64,000 nt of DNA from Lineus longissimus. Taxonomy: Eukaryota > Nemertea > Pilidiophora > Heteronemertea > Lineidae. The notes under the pieces are model-generated. The model ran no database searches, was not told where the DNA came from, and worked only from the letters and a program-made list of their open reading frames with translations. The stretch lies in contig NC_088322.1 of assembly GCF_910592395.1 (NCBI RefSeq), positions 2,108,001-2,172,000 of the forward strand, in the 5' to 3' direction. Both the position numbers and the translations under genes were made by a program. Positions within the stretch are counted from its first letter, which is position 1, and each line of letters begins with the position of its first letter. This document shows positions 23,698 to 34,318 of this stretch, one piece after another.

Positions 23698-24944
23698 AGT
23701 GAAGCAATCTGAGAATTCTGGATGTTTACCTGGGCATCAGAAACCACGAATATGTGCATTTTGTATGGTCCCTTTCCAGATTTCTTTGTAATAGATAATT
23801 GAATACCATCTTTTGTGTTCTGGAGCTTCTTTCCTGATCCGTGTAGACTATTGTCTTCAGAAGTTCTCAGGTCCAACCATAAACCATAGTGATTAGAATC
23901 ACCATAGTATTTCTCCATTGTCATGTTACAGTCATGAGTTTTCTTCAAATCTTCAGACATGAAGTGTTTCTTGATCTCCTCCCATTGATCCATCATTCTC
24001 ATTCCTTCTGGGAACACCTGATTGGCAACACCCTCAATTGTGATTTGTACTTTACTTATGTTAGGGTTTTCAAATTTCTCTGAATCTCTAGCTCCATCTA
24101 CATAGTCAGACACAAATAATAACAATAATCCTTTAATTGACATTCTTGGAAAGTTGATGTTCTCATTAATCAGTGTTTAATTAGCAGTAACATTAACTGT
24201 TTTAAAATGGTCTACCCAATCATAAAATATCGAGAAACCAGAGTTGTACTTATTGCTCAGTTGATTTGCAATCATCTTATTAGTAACCGTGTCGTATTCA
24301 AAACTGATATTTTCAAGTTTGTAGCCCATGCTAGCTGTGGTTGCTGTGACTATGATTTGCTCCTTTGGTGCTAAAGTTATTTCAATAATCACATCTTCTT
24401 GAATTGGAAACTTGTAAAATGGAGCATGATGGTGAAATAATTCAAAATCTAATGGTATTTTGTACTTCTTATCAAACACTTCCTTTAGTGTCTTTTCATT
24501 AGCTGTTTCACCAGTGACATCAGCTTCAGCTACTCCTGATCTAAATTCTCTAAGATTTTCTGATTGAATACCCTGAAAAACTCTATCATTTCTTTCTTGT
24601 CCAGTTAGCCACAGATCTTTAAATGTAGAAAAATGGCTGTATTCGTCAAGGTCAAATATCTGCTCTGTTCCCCACTTAACCACCATCTTTGAGATTAGAT
24701 TTCTACCAAGATTATTTACAACACTACTTTTAGAATCACCAGAAATGGTTACATCAGCAGACAAATAAAGAGATTTAGGTACAAAAAATGTATTCTCTCT
24801 CAGTGCCGGTATTCTAACATACAAAGTTTCTTTGGGATTAGCAGAAGAGGGATTATGAGTAATGATGTGATGCTTCCTCTCAGCTTTCAAACCGAGTGGA
24901 ATTCTATGTGCTCTATCTGTATTTAATAAATATCCAGTGGCCAT
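23688..24944 (-). pseudogene. MCP: Polinton major capsid protein with one in-frame stop
   Basis: About 418 codons starting MATGYLLNTDRAHRIP, with one TAA at 24179-24177; the frame is the same on both sides (274 codons to the last residue, then 11 codons to the next Met). The N-terminal part carries the first jelly-roll with SKMVVKWGTEQIFDLDEY. The part after the stop carries the second jelly-roll with YHYGLWLD-like motif NHYGLWLDLR. An upstream in-frame ATG at 25004 would add a hydrophobic leader but is not in the usual position. The double jelly-roll fold is inferred from the Polinton family. Confidence 0.8.
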
Positions 24945-25514
24945 CTTGTATTTATTTACTCGTAAAATTAATAATAGTTCCAAGAGCAGGACTCTAAAAA
25001 ACACTTGGCGCCACTGTAGTATTGCTCTTTACTGTGGCGCCACATGGTGTCAAACTGGTACAGTCATTCCACTTACTACACTGATAAATCACACACACAA
25101 CTGCGGTGTGTTGGCTTGATCATGCACATACACTATAGGTGGCATGCAGTCTCCATAATTCCGGTCATCTTGGAAACGGACATGCGCAAACGATCACAGT
25201 TTGGGCAAACCAGTGTTTGCTCGTTGTACAATGACAACAATCTCAACTTCCTTGGCAACCGGCAAACACTTGTTTGCTGGTTGTACAATGACAACAACTC
25301 GTTGTCATGTTCATTACCCATAATTCCTGTCATGTTCATCACCCATAATTCCTGTCATCTTAGCAACGGACAATGTTTTGATAGCTACGGGCAAACAACA
25401 TTGTACAATGACAACAATCACAACAGGAAGTTGTCATCCTTGGCAACCGATTGTCAGCGACATCTTTCATTGTAACATGTAACTAAACAACCGACGCAGT
25501 AAACAAGCTTGACA
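24945..25514. other. Non-coding stretch with interspersed short repeats
   Basis: Near 25010-25047 two inverted copies of GGCGCCACTGTA-like sequence flank a short loop. From about 25146 to 25440 GTACAATGACAACAA recurs four times and CATAATTCCNGTCAT recurs three times, in an alternating pattern. No coding signal is convincing. It could be Polinton leader sequence or an independent repeat. Confidence 0.5.
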
Positions 25515-25590
25515 TAGGCCAGACTCGAACCCGGGTATTCTGCATGGTAAGTTATCCCACTAGGTATGTTATCCCACTAGGCTATTCCCA
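25515..25590 (-). repeat. tRNA-derived SINE head or tRNA pseudogene
   Basis: On the minus strand there is a good A box (TAGCCTAGTGG) and a good B box (GGGTTCGAGTCTGG). The 19-bp segment CCTAGTGGGATAACATACC is duplicated, so the A box occurs twice. The closer copy gives near-normal tRNA spacing to the B box. The extra copy and the lack of a paired acceptor stem speak against a functional tRNA. Confidence 0.65.
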
Positions 25591-25826
25591 CTTTCTATTC
25601 GATCAATAACATTTATGCCTATTTAAAGTAACATCTGTTTAAGGTAATAAGAGCGCCTATTTATTATGCGCGTCACAGCTGTCATGTGATCTCTCATTCA
25701 GTGTGGCAAATGCAGGGGAATAGGGTCAATTTCTCTGCCATTTCTCAATGGATATTTGCAAATGAGGTATCCTTGGAAAGCTCTTGACCTGTACTTTCTG
25801 TTGGAATACAGTAAGTCATGATTACA
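25591..25826. other. Spacer, possible SINE body
   Basis: This short stretch holds no gene. As the tRNA-like head reads toward lower coordinates, it is not the SINE tail. Confidence 0.4.
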
Positions 25827-25980
25827 TTAACCCATTGACTACCAGTGTATTCCCTAAGTAATATGATAATGAGGTGGCTGGTTCTTAGGGGTTTTAAGCT
25901 ATTTTGAAGCAAAAAGGCCTGTAAGGGATTTTGTCAAAATAGCTTCAAAATACCTACATTCCTATCACCTTATATATATA
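25827..25980 (+). mobile_element. PiggyBac-like MITE fragment, copy A
   Basis: Starts TTAACCCATTGACTACC, a TTAA target followed by CCC as in piggyBac-type elements. The interior (AATGAGGTGG, CCTGTAAGGGATTTTG and a TTTTGAAGC inverted pair) is the reverse complement of the element at 44825-45135. The right end lacks a TTAA and is degraded into a TA-rich run. Confidence 0.6.
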
Positions 25981-25985
25981 TTACT

Positions 25986-26699
25986 TGTGTGATTACTCAT
26001 GGACATAGACTTATATAACTCTTGGGTTCATTAGTTGGAGCTGGACTGGGTGTGGGCAGTTCCTGGCTGGCCTCTGTAAGGAGAAGTTGTACATTGTACG
26101 TGCCGAACTCAATTCCGTTTGACCAACGTGGTCGTCATTCCTGGTGGAATGTGAACCGGCTATGTGTCGGAGAGTCGTGGTGTTCTCACCTGTTATTTGC
26201 GTCCAGCCGCGGGTTGGAGCGCCTTGGCATTGCTGCCATCGTGTCGGCGAACCGTGAGTTGGCTTTGCGGCCAAGGTGTCGCCAGACCGTTAATTTGTAA
26301 ACCAGCGTCGTGCTTGGTGGCTACTGGAGTAGCCTTGGACCGACTGCGTGTCGGGACGGACACTTTTGTGTCGTGTGTTGTCGTGTGGTAACGGGAGAGG
26401 AGTTCGGAGAGACGTGTGTAACGTGTGTTACGTGTTGGGAGACCGGTGGTAGGTGAAGGAGCCGTTGTTGGGAATTGACCGCGCCCAGGGAGTGGAGCCG
26501 GAGTGGAGGGAGCTTTGGACTTTGGTAATGTGTAAACAGACTTTTAGTTGTTGGATTTGAGCGGTGAAATGTTAATTTTATAAATATATTTTTCTTGTTC
26601 TTGTTAATTTTTAATACATGTAAATAACTATACATTCAGCCGTCTTTTTCTAATTTGTGACCAGGCCCGTGCAATAGCCTAAATCCCCGCTCCGTCACA
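25986..26699. mobile_element. Possible solo LTR
   Basis: The segment begins TGTGTGATT and ends CCGTCACA, a TG...CA layout with short inverted ends. It has a GC-rich start and an AT-rich promoter-like part near 26570-26640. On the minus strand it would start TGTGACGGAGCGGGG. No matching target duplication was found, so this is weak. Confidence 0.25.
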
Positions 26700-26700
26700 G

Positions 26701-26890
26701 TTTACCCTTGGTGTTGGTGTGAACGGAGTTTAAAGTAGGGTGTTAGTGTAAATTTTACACTGACTGGAACACCCGGTGTTAGCTTAAACCGTACTTGGTG
26801 TTTTTTTTCGGAAATTTGCAATGCATTTTCTATTAGCACTAACACTAACCTCTTAGGGGTTAACACCGGCTGGAGTATAAAGTTTGTGGT
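26701..26890. repeat. Left terminal module of Harbinger A
   Basis: Clustered GGTGTTAGTGT and ACACTAACAC words in both orientations make this region self-complementary. Similar modules occur at about 29760-29880 and 34205-34325. The first transposase codons follow directly, so the promoter must lie in or next to the terminal repeat. Confidence 0.6.
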
Positions 26891-26900
26891 GTTAGCAGCC

Positions 26901-27833
26901 ATGTTGTTCGTTCCATTTCAACAAGTTGTGGCTGGAATAGTTAATCACAGGGGCCCAAACTTCAGGCGGAGCGCTGCAGAAAGCAGTGAAGCTGTGGAGG
27001 ACCACATGAGGTTGAACGAGAGAGAAATTGATCGGGTGGCAGAAGAATTCTGGGCACATAGAGCAGCAACCAACCCTCGTGCTTTGCGACATGCATCTCA
27101 AAGGCGTGTTGAAATGTTCTTGTCGTATTTGGCATCAGGAGGATATTTCAGGCAGGTGGCCCGTACCCAAGGTGTGGCAACAAGTACAGCCCATAGATAC
27201 ACTCATGAAGTGGCAGATTTCCTGTACGACACTTCTGCCCAGCATATTTCATTTCCGATGCCAGAAGAGTTTGATGATCTGGCCCAACCCATTCAGGATC
27301 CAAATGGACAGAATCTTCGTGTGATTCTTTTTATCGATGGACAAATCGTTAAAATCCAACGCCCTGACCATGCCGGGAATGCCTATTACTGTGGACGCCC
27401 CGGGAAAGCCTGCGACTCGATAAATGTCCAATATGTTGTGGATAGGAGAGGGAAGGTGCGACATGTCATCAGTGGTTTGCCAGGTGCAGCTCACGATAAA
27501 ACTTGTGCAGAATGGTCCGTGGAGTTGTTTGCCTTTCTTAATACACTTCCAGAAGATGTTGTCGTGCTCGGTGACCCTGCCTACAGGAACCTACACCCAC
27601 GTGTCATCACTACTGTGGTTGGAAGAAATCTAGCTCCGCAACAGCTGGCTTACAACAACGCATGTACAAGAATTCGCCAGATTGTAGAACGTAGTATTGG
27701 GGCGACGGAATTAAAGTGGAGGATGAGCCAGCTTAAAGAGAATCGTTTCCCAGCCAAGTCAGGACCGCTTTTTGCTGCTAAGTGCACTGTAGCTATATGC
27801 CAACTGCACAATCGTTTCACTAATTTTCTTTGA
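26901..27833 (+). CDS. PIF/Harbinger transposase of element A, intact
   Basis: 310 residues if started at the ATG in GCAGCCATG, which has a better context than the upstream GTG. Catalytic residues are complete: Asp146 in VILFIDGQIVKI, Asp225 in VVLGDPAYRN and Glu264 in RQIVERSIGATELKWRM. The N-terminal part has a helix-turn-helix-like region (GGYFRQVARTQGVATST). It ends FTNFL. The convergent Myb/SANT gene is its likely partner for nuclear import and terminal-repeat binding, as known for Harbinger. Confidence 0.88.
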   Translation: MLFVPFQQVVAGIVNHRGPNFRRSAAESSEAVEDHMRLNEREIDRVAEEFWAHRAATNPRALRHASQRRVEMFLSYLASGGYFRQVARTQGVATSTAHRYTHEVADFLYDTSAQHISFPMPEEFDDLAQPIQDPNGQNLRVILFIDGQIVKIQRPDHAGNAYYCGRPGKACDSINVQYVVDRRGKVRHVISGLPGAAHDKTCAEWSVELFAFLNTLPEDVVVLGDPAYRNLHPRVITTVVGRNLAPQQLAYNNACTRIRQIVERSIGATELKWRMSQLKENRFPAKSGPLFAAKCTVAICQLHNRFTNFL

Positions 27834-28215
27834 AGAAAACAATATAATAGCTTGTAACAAAAATAACTGACTTTATTGCAATTACTGTTAGTCACATGTG
27901 AAATGCAATATACAAACATTTTAATCCTTTTGAGAAGTGTACAAAATGCTATAGTTGTAATGAAGGGTTTCTTTCACACCTCAAAGTTTGTTCAACTGAA
28001 AAAGTCTGACTGGTAGAAATTAAACGTGAATCTTATACAAAAATAAATTACTGAGATTATTCTCTCAAAATGCTGATATTAATTACCCGTAGTCCCAATC
28101 GCTGATACAGTGATCCAAATCTTCTGTTAGTACCAAGAAGGGAGATTACCTCCTTAGAAATGATTATGTCAAGGATGATCACTCTGTGACTTTATGGCTG
28201 GGTTATTTAATGATA
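27834..28215. other. Spacer between convergent Harbinger A genes
   Basis: AT-rich sequence with AATAAA-like words on both strands, as expected for overlapping 3' ends of the two convergent genes. No other feature is seen. Confidence 0.55.
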
Positions 28216-29010
28216 TTAATATTTGTTGCAGGTGTTTGGGTCAGGACCCTCTTCTGTTGCTACATTTTGTATGCCTACACCAGTCGCACTGAAGATGGCT
28301 ACCTTTATCATCTCTATTTCATCACCCATTCTGGAGAGATGCGCATTTTGCTCTCGGATCAAATCAAGATAGGTTTCCTGAAATTGAGTTGAATTATCAA
28401 GAAAGTCGGCATTTCTGGCTTTCTTGACGGGCTGTTTACCCTTCGATTCACTGGGGGAAGAACCATAACTTGAAGCTTTGCCGAAAGTTGGAACTGGACA
28501 TGGACTGGTAGTGCGGCTACTGGCGCGACTTGTACTTGCACTCATATCATCATCATCTTCTTCTTCGTTATAGTCATCTTCTTCCTCGGTATTATCCTGC
28601 AACTTCCTTTTTTCACGGGGAACTTTGGGTAAGAAAGATGATCCTGGCTTTGAAACCTTTGTGGCTGTGACGATGATATCAGGTTTAACCGCTCCTCCAA
28701 CGGGGAAATAAAGACGGTAGTACTCTTCAAATGTTTCAAACAAATTGGTAGAATTGCGGAGTTCAGGAACTTCTGTTTCAGCTCCCGAGGCTGCCATACT
28801 TTGTACTATTTTGCGATAGTCACGCCCAAGGTTTTTGAGAAGGTCCTTGATCAACTTGGTGTCGGCTCCAATATCCTTAGCAATGTGCTCGTAAATATCT
28901 TGTGATTTACCATGTTTTTTGAGGCGGAGGTACTCGTCATGCCGGTCCATAAGCATTCTAAGGACCGACTCCATCTTCTCAGTGGTCCAAGCGAAACGCT
29001 TAGTTGCCAT
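28216..29010 (-). CDS. Myb/SANT-like partner protein of Harbinger A
   Basis: 264 residues in one exon. The N-terminus (RFAWTTEKMESVLRMLMD to LGRDYRKIVQ) is a three-helix Myb/SANT domain. Next come an acidic Asp/Glu block, a Ser-rich part with a KKARN nuclear-signal-like motif, and a C-terminal helix (QETYLDLIREQNAHLSRM). Such proteins bring the transposase to the nucleus and to its DNA ends. It faces the transposase with about 380 bp between the stops. No breaks are seen. Confidence 0.82.
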   Translation of the reverse strand: MATKRFAWTTEKMESVLRMLMDRHDEYLRLKKHGKSQDIYEHIAKDIGADTKLIKDLLKNLGRDYRKIVQSMAASGAETEVPELRNSTNLFETFEEYYRLYFPVGGAVKPDIIVTATKVSKPGSSFLPKVPREKRKLQDNTEEEDDYNEEEDDDDMSASTSRASSRTTSPCPVPTFGKASSYGSSPSESKGKQPVKKARNADFLDNSTQFQETYLDLIREQNAHLSRMGDEIEMIKVAIFSATGVGIQNVATEEGPDPNTCNKY

Positions 29011-29759
29011 GCTGAAACAGATGAAATTCAGTTTAATAAGGTAAAGTATTTGGCTCGAATTGACGAAGGGTGTTTAGCAAAAACAGGTGTTCTTCAATAA
29101 CATGCATGCTTGGTTATAGGGCCTATAGGTTTCAATATAACTTGGTAAGAATACAGGCCGTTGCTATTGACAAATTGTACAAGCGTACAATCCATAACTA
29201 AGTCTGTAGGTTGCGAAAGATCTGAGAACATAAGAAGCTGTAACATCCTAAATTATTTCACTATTCGATTCTCAATAGCCTACATGTACTATTTTAATTG
29301 AAATAAATCAAACTATCATCATTGGGAAGTTGTATTCAGTACTTGGTTTCCGTGGTGGCCAATAGACCACGTAGGCCTACCAGGCTCTCTTGGTGATCAC
29401 TAAATTAGGGTCCCAACTAAGAGCAAGAGAGCAAATTAGGGTTGCATAAATCCTTTGCTTTTTACATTACAATACACACATAGGCCCTACACGTGTGTGT
29501 GTGTGTGTATTGTATGCATAGCCTACATCATGAACATGGATTTGGATGGAAATATCTAGCCTTCCTGGCACTTTACAAAGTGAAACTACACCATGCAATG
29601 CCATGAATGAAGCGACAAAACATAGATGTGGTTGATGAGGTTACTGGTTACATCTCTGTTTAGTTCGACTTTTCATAATTAGGCCTCCTATGTTCCTTAC
29701 CTTTGTCTTTGACTTGACAGCTAAAGTGAAACTACAAATTGCGAAAATTGGGATTCCCT
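29011..29759. other. Spacer inside or after Harbinger A
   Basis: No gene is recognised. A short (GT)n run lies near 29490-29507 and several TAGGCCTA-type words occur. It leads into the GGTGTTAACAC-rich terminal module. Confidence 0.6.
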
Positions 29760-30181
29760 AACACCAACACCCACTGGAACACGGTGTTAACACTGAGTGT
29801 TGACATCCGTGTTAATTGAGACGTGGTGTTTGGGGGTACAGATTAACACTGACACCAACACTAACACCCAGTGTAAACACTGGGGGCCGAACTTATAAAG
29901 CGTGTTTTTCTTTTGTTTAACTTGGACCTGTTTAAGCCTAAACATTTGTAAGACTAGAGGTAGACATGTCCTACAAAACACTGGTGTTCATCGGAAATTT
30001 GAACCACAGAAGGACGTCTGTCTAGCTAGACTAGTCCAGCTGGTGATGCAATGTGAAGCATAGATCGCATTTCCTTTGTTCAGACGATCATGTAATACTT
30101 GGTGAATGGGGTTGACCTCAACTGAACTCCTTTGCACAGCATTCAGCCCATAGGCCGTAAAGTGACGTACATCGCTCGGCA

Positions 30182-31378
30182 ATGTTGGGAAGAAAGAGAA
30201 GTGAGAATTTCACTCCGGACCAGCGGAGAGCTCTAATTGAGCTGGTAAGAGCTCATGAAGGTATCGTTGAAGACAAGCGAACGGATATCCAGGCAAACAA
30301 GAGAAAACAGGCAGCATGGGAGAAGATAGCAGGGGAAATGAATGCCTTATTTCCCGAACGTCCACCGTGCGCATCGAAGGACCTGAAAGACCTTTGGAGA
30401 CGAATGAAGATCAAGGCCAAGGCCGTAGCCCGTGAGAAAAAGATCAAACCTGGTAAAACTGGAGGGGGGACGGCCACTGTAGGGGAGGTAGATGACGAAA
30501 TCCTTGCCATTCTGAATATCACACCTGGGGATCTGCAACAACTACATAATCCTGTGGATGACGATGCCCCTTCCGTTCCTGTAGTTGCTGATGACGTCAT
30601 TGATGAACCCTTACCATCAACAAGCGCTGACGATCTGGCAAGGTAAATATTGGTCATCTGTTTGAATTAACTTTCATAAAAAACAGGCAAAGGTATATGC
30701 AGCAAAAACGAAATGAGATTTACTTATACTGAATTACTATCCAAATGACATCAACTCATCCCTTGAAAAATAAACTACTTTCCGAAATAGAAAAGAAATA
30801 AAATAACAATGCGAAAAGTGATTAGTTATCATGATACTTTATTATGACATTCTATTGGGTTGTTATAAGGCCCGCCATTCTCCACAGTCGTTATAAAAAT
30901 AAAATATATCCTTCATTATTTTTCAGCTGCACTCCAGCCGCGGAAACATTCCTGAAAGATGTGGATGGGGAAGTTGAATATACTGGAGGTAACTACGATC
31001 TTCACAACAGCTCTGCCGCAACCCCCAGGAAACCACGTTCTAGTAAAAGGTAAGCAGTGAATGGAATACAACGATGTATCAGTCAAATCTAATCACTTTA
31101 CACTATGGACCTCCAACACTTTGGAGTTCCTGACCACACGCGTTGCTAAATGACTTTGCATTCTTCTTTCCAGCCTTGAGAAGAGGGCTACCATGTCCGA
31201 TGAATCTCCTGTCTTAACGAAGACCGACCAAGCACTTGCCTACCTGAAAGATGAACATGAACAAAAAATGAGTTTGCTTAATTTGCAGCAGGAGGCAGCA
31301 AAATTTAAGAAGCGTGCCTACGAGGCGAAGATGGACTACTACAAGAAACAAATTCGAAAACTCCGCATTGACCTGTAG
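30182..31378 (+). CDS. Myb/SANT-like partner protein of Harbinger B, three exons
   Basis: Exons 30182-30642, 30927-31049 and 31174-31378 join in frame to 262 residues; both junctions restore a Ser codon. Exon 1 carries a MADF/Myb-SANT-type domain (NFTPDQRRALIELVRAHE to DLKDLWRRMKIKAKAV) with the conserved Trp residues. Exon 2 is acidic. Exon 3 ends in a Lys-rich coiled coil. The product is the expected DNA-binding partner of the convergent transposase, whose stop lies only about 50 bp away. Confidence 0.82.
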
Positions 31379-31430
31379 CCTATGGATGTATCCTATATGA
31401 CATGATGAATGAAATAAAGGTTATAAAAAC

Positions 31431-33980
31431 TTACTGGAAGTGTTGTCTTATGAATCTTTGGCGAAATAAGTTGCCTCGTAGGTTAGCTTCATGATGATGC
31501 GCTTCCTCTGCTGGCTCTCGGCGCATATTGGCATCACCATGATAATCATCTGGAAGTGGATCGTTTCTGCGAATGGCCAAGTTGTGGAGACATGCTGTGG
31601 CGATGATTATGGCCATATTGTGCTGCAACTAAAAAAATCATGCCAGTTAGTATAACCGATCGCGAACTGGTATCCAAGCAGATAAAAAGGTTCATCCCCA
31701 TTTCGCCTACACCCATTTCGCCTACAAAATTTTCCCGTTTCGCCTACTCACCATTTCGCCTACTCACCGTTTCGCCTACACCCATTTCGCCCACTCACCA
31801 TTTCGCCTACTCACCGTTTCGCCTACACCCATTTCGCCTATTCACCATTTCGCCTATTACCCATTTTGCCTACATCATTTCAAATGTTTTATGATAGTGA
31901 CTTCAAATTCAAAAGATGTTTCAGCCTTCTAGTCTAATTTGAAATGTCTATTGGTGCCAGAATTTTGTAACGCTTTTAGAAATATGCAGTTTATCCAACT
32001 AAATACCAACTAAATACTATCAGACGAACTGAGTAGTGTCATGAGTAGGGTCATGATTTGGCTGAAAACAGTGGAAATATCATGGTCTCTCAAATTTGTC
32101 CAATTTGAAGAAAAAACATTTGTGGACAACCACCAGTTTTAATAAAATTTCACCATTTACTCGCCTGACTGTCTGGAATGTCATATCCAAATTTCAGATT
32201 CACAACCCGAAGCATTATTTGATGCAAGGCGGTCAAACTGTGACAATTTAACTGGAAAAAGGCTTAAAAAATCAATGGTGGTCTTGTCTCAAGAGGCCGG
32301 GTTGGAACGATAAAGTATGGTAAAGTTTAACTGGGAAATATGCTATAATATGAAGGAAAAAAACCAAGCTCAACAATTCGTAAAATTGTTTAAATGTCCA
32401 GCGCACACCACTCTTTTCCTTTTTAGTAGGCGAAATGGTGAGTAGGCGTAATGGTGAGTAGGCGAAATGGGTGTAGGCGAAATGGTGAATAGGCGAAATG
32501 GGGGTAGGCGAAATGGGGGTAGGCGAAATGGGGGTAGGCGAAATGGGTAATAGGCGAAATGGGTGTAGGCGAAATGGGTGTAGGCGAAATGGGGGTACAC
32601 CGATAAAAATTCAGGGTTCACCATTCTGTTGGAAGCCATTACACTGTAAAAAAACGGTATTAGCCCGGCACCGAAAAATTGTATTGACCAGGTCTGAATA
32701 TCGTAATTTGGTATTCCAAAATGGTACCGGAAATTCTGAATACCATTTATTTGTATTCACTCAAATGTCAATACCAGTTTTTGGTACTGACTGATTCAAT
32801 ACCATTTAATGGTACCAGCTCAGTACCAAATTATAGTATCGCCCCAGTACCAAATTATGGTGTTGAGGAAGTCAACACCAAAAAACGGTATAGGTCCTTA
32901 ATGAATACAAAATTTTGGTGTTGAACCCAGCACCATTTTTTAGTATTCAGACGGTACCGTTTTTTCAACAATGTAGGCCATTCGGAGTCCTATGGTGTGG
33001 TTCAGGTTAGGTGAGGCTTGTAAGCATGAGGTCGATGTCAAATATAGGTGAGTGGTGGGGTGAAATTTTTTAAATCTCCTGGATTTACTTACTGAACATC
33101 GAAGGGTATTTCCCCTACCAACAGCGTGGAATCGTCTTTTCCAAACCCCAAACGCTCTCTCGATGACCCCTCTTGTCCTCCTTTGGGCTTGATTGTAATT
33201 CCGCTCTGCAACGTTTCTTGGTTCACGAACCAGAGTCAACATATATCTGGTGCACGTGTATGCTGGGTCACCCAGCAAAATACCCTGGAGCTCTCCTGCT
33301 CTGAATCTTTGGCAAAGTCGTGATTCCTCAAAGATTCTGGAATCGTGCGCAGAGCCGTACCATCTGGAGACGACATTGGTGAAGCATAACTCATGGTCAC
33401 AAACAAGTTGGCAGTTCAGGCTATAGTAACCCTTTCGATGCATGAAACGCTGGGCATTAATTCCTCCTTGGTTTGCGATGGGAACGTGCGAACCATCGAG
33501 AGCACCAATTACACTTGGGAATTGCGCAATATCGCGGAATCCTTGCTGCACCCTTAGTCGTTCCGCCTGGGTTTCGGGAAAAGTTATAAAATTTCCCTTT
33601 CTATCACATATTTCCCTTGTGACTCGATGGATAGCTTCGCCGCAGGCCCATTGTGACACACCACAGGTATCTCCAGTGACATGTTGAAATGCACCATTTG
33701 CATAAAAACGAAGAGCAATCGCCAGTTGCAAAAGTGGTGTAAGTGCTTTGTTTCGCCGAGTTGGGCGACGTAGGTCTTCACTGATGAGATCGAGTAGCCA
33801 TCGAAATGTTTCTTTAGAAATTCGAAAGCGCCTCAAGAACTTCGGGTCTGACAGTTCCTCTAAAGGATTTTCTCTGTCCCTGAACACCCTCATGCGTCTT
33901 CTCTGAATTTCATTTTCATGCTCCTCTCGTTCGTCTTGTGCAAATTCAAGTATAGCAAGAGCATCCATTCTGCCGACCAC
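31431..33980 (-). CDS. PIF/Harbinger transposase of element B, two exons, intact
   Basis: Exon 1 is 33980-33093 and exon 2 is 31628-31431. The donor GTAAGT and the acceptor after a T-run fit, with phase 0, giving 361 residues. Exon 1 holds Asp162 (IGALDGSHVPI), Asp238 (LLGDPAYTCTR) and Glu274 (GVIERAFGVWK), so the DDE triad is complete. Exon 2 supplies the C-terminal helices (IIIATACLHNLAIRRN). The 1.46-kb intron contains a foldback element and a TA-flanked MITE. Without splicing, the frame would end 50 residues into the intron. The reading frame looks undamaged. Confidence 0.85.
31696..32597. mobile_element. Foldback-type element with minisatellite arms
   Basis: The left arm (31696-31875) has about 11 copies of a 15-16 bp unit, ATTTCGCCTACACCC, with variation. 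The right arm (32425-32597) has about 11 copies of its reverse complement. The 550-bp middle holds no gene but includes a fragment of the satellite MITE family. Long inverted arms made of short tandem units are the hallmark of foldback (FB/TFB) elements. It sits inside the intron of the Harbinger B transposase. Confidence 0.75.
32043..32291. mobile_element. Diverged fragment of the satellite MITE family
   Basis: The right 250 bp of the 444-bp MITE can be followed with substitutions and small gaps, including TTTACTCGCCTGACTGT, TTTCAGATTCACAAC and the full right terminal repeat GTGGTCTTGTCTC. The left end is missing. It shows the MITE also exists outside the satellite. Confidence 0.85.
32640..32975. 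mobile_element. TA-flanked MITE in transposase intron
   Basis: Ends CACTGTAAAAAAACGG and, reversed, CATTGTTGAAAAAACGG form an imperfect inverted repeat, with TA on both sides. The inside is full of GGTATT/AATACC words in both orientations. The TA target fits a mariner-like or similar non-autonomous element. It carries no gene. Confidence 0.65.
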
Positions 33981-34318
33981 ACGCCGTAACCTCCTCTACA
34001 TGTATGAATCATAAGCTTAAACAGCTGCAAAACAAGCCCCCAGGTATGTTTTTCAATTCCTTTGTTATTTACACACCCTAGTCTATCTTGGATGACAGTT
34101 TTAGACACGTCCAAACTAAACATCCTTCTGTAGTAGCTGTTTATGCTAAACGATAGATTAAGACTTGTCTAGGCGATTTAGACTTGTCAAAGAGAAAAAC
34201 ACCTTTTATAAGTTCGGGCCTGGGTGTTAACACTGAGTGTTAATGACGGTGTTTACTCAAGTCAGGTGTTTAGAGCTGTAGATTAACACTGACACCAGCA
34301 CTAACACCTAACAGTACA

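Larger units (their letters stand above)
20147..24944. mobile_element. Polinton (Maverick), segment 1: integrase to major capsid
   Basis: Six genes typical of Polintons lie within 5 kb: chromodomain integrase, packaging ATPase, a membrane protein, penton-like minor capsid, a small hydrophobic protein and the double jelly-roll capsid. Only the ATPase reads rightward. Polintons are 15-20 kb self-replicating transposons related to adenovirus-like and virophage-like viruses. The integrase sits at the outer (left) end, as expected next to a terminal repeat. The polymerase and remaining genes are in two further blocks at 45 and 54 kb. Confidence 0.85.
26701..29877. mobile_element. Two-gene PIF/Harbinger element A
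   Basis: The left end reads GTTTACCCTTGGTGTTGGTG and the right end, reversed, GTTTACACTGGGTGTTAGTG, so the ends form imperfect inverted repeats. Inside are a transposase (26901-27833, plus) and a convergent Myb/SANT gene (28216-29010, minus). This is the classical two-protein Harbinger layout. The 3-bp target duplication is not clear. The right end touches or overlaps the terminal module of the next Harbinger element. Confidence 0.68.

Noticed and set aside
25044-25475. 143-codon plus-strand frame next to the Polinton
   Set aside because: The codons follow short DNA repeats in the region; no start context or motif supports a gene.
25515-25590. A functional tRNA gene
   Set aside because: The duplicated A-box segment and the absence of a paired acceptor stem make it a SINE or pseudogene.
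31696-32597. Open frames in the foldback arms (repeated RLPPF-like peptides)
   Set aside because: They are translations of a 15-16 bp minisatellite and lie in an intron.
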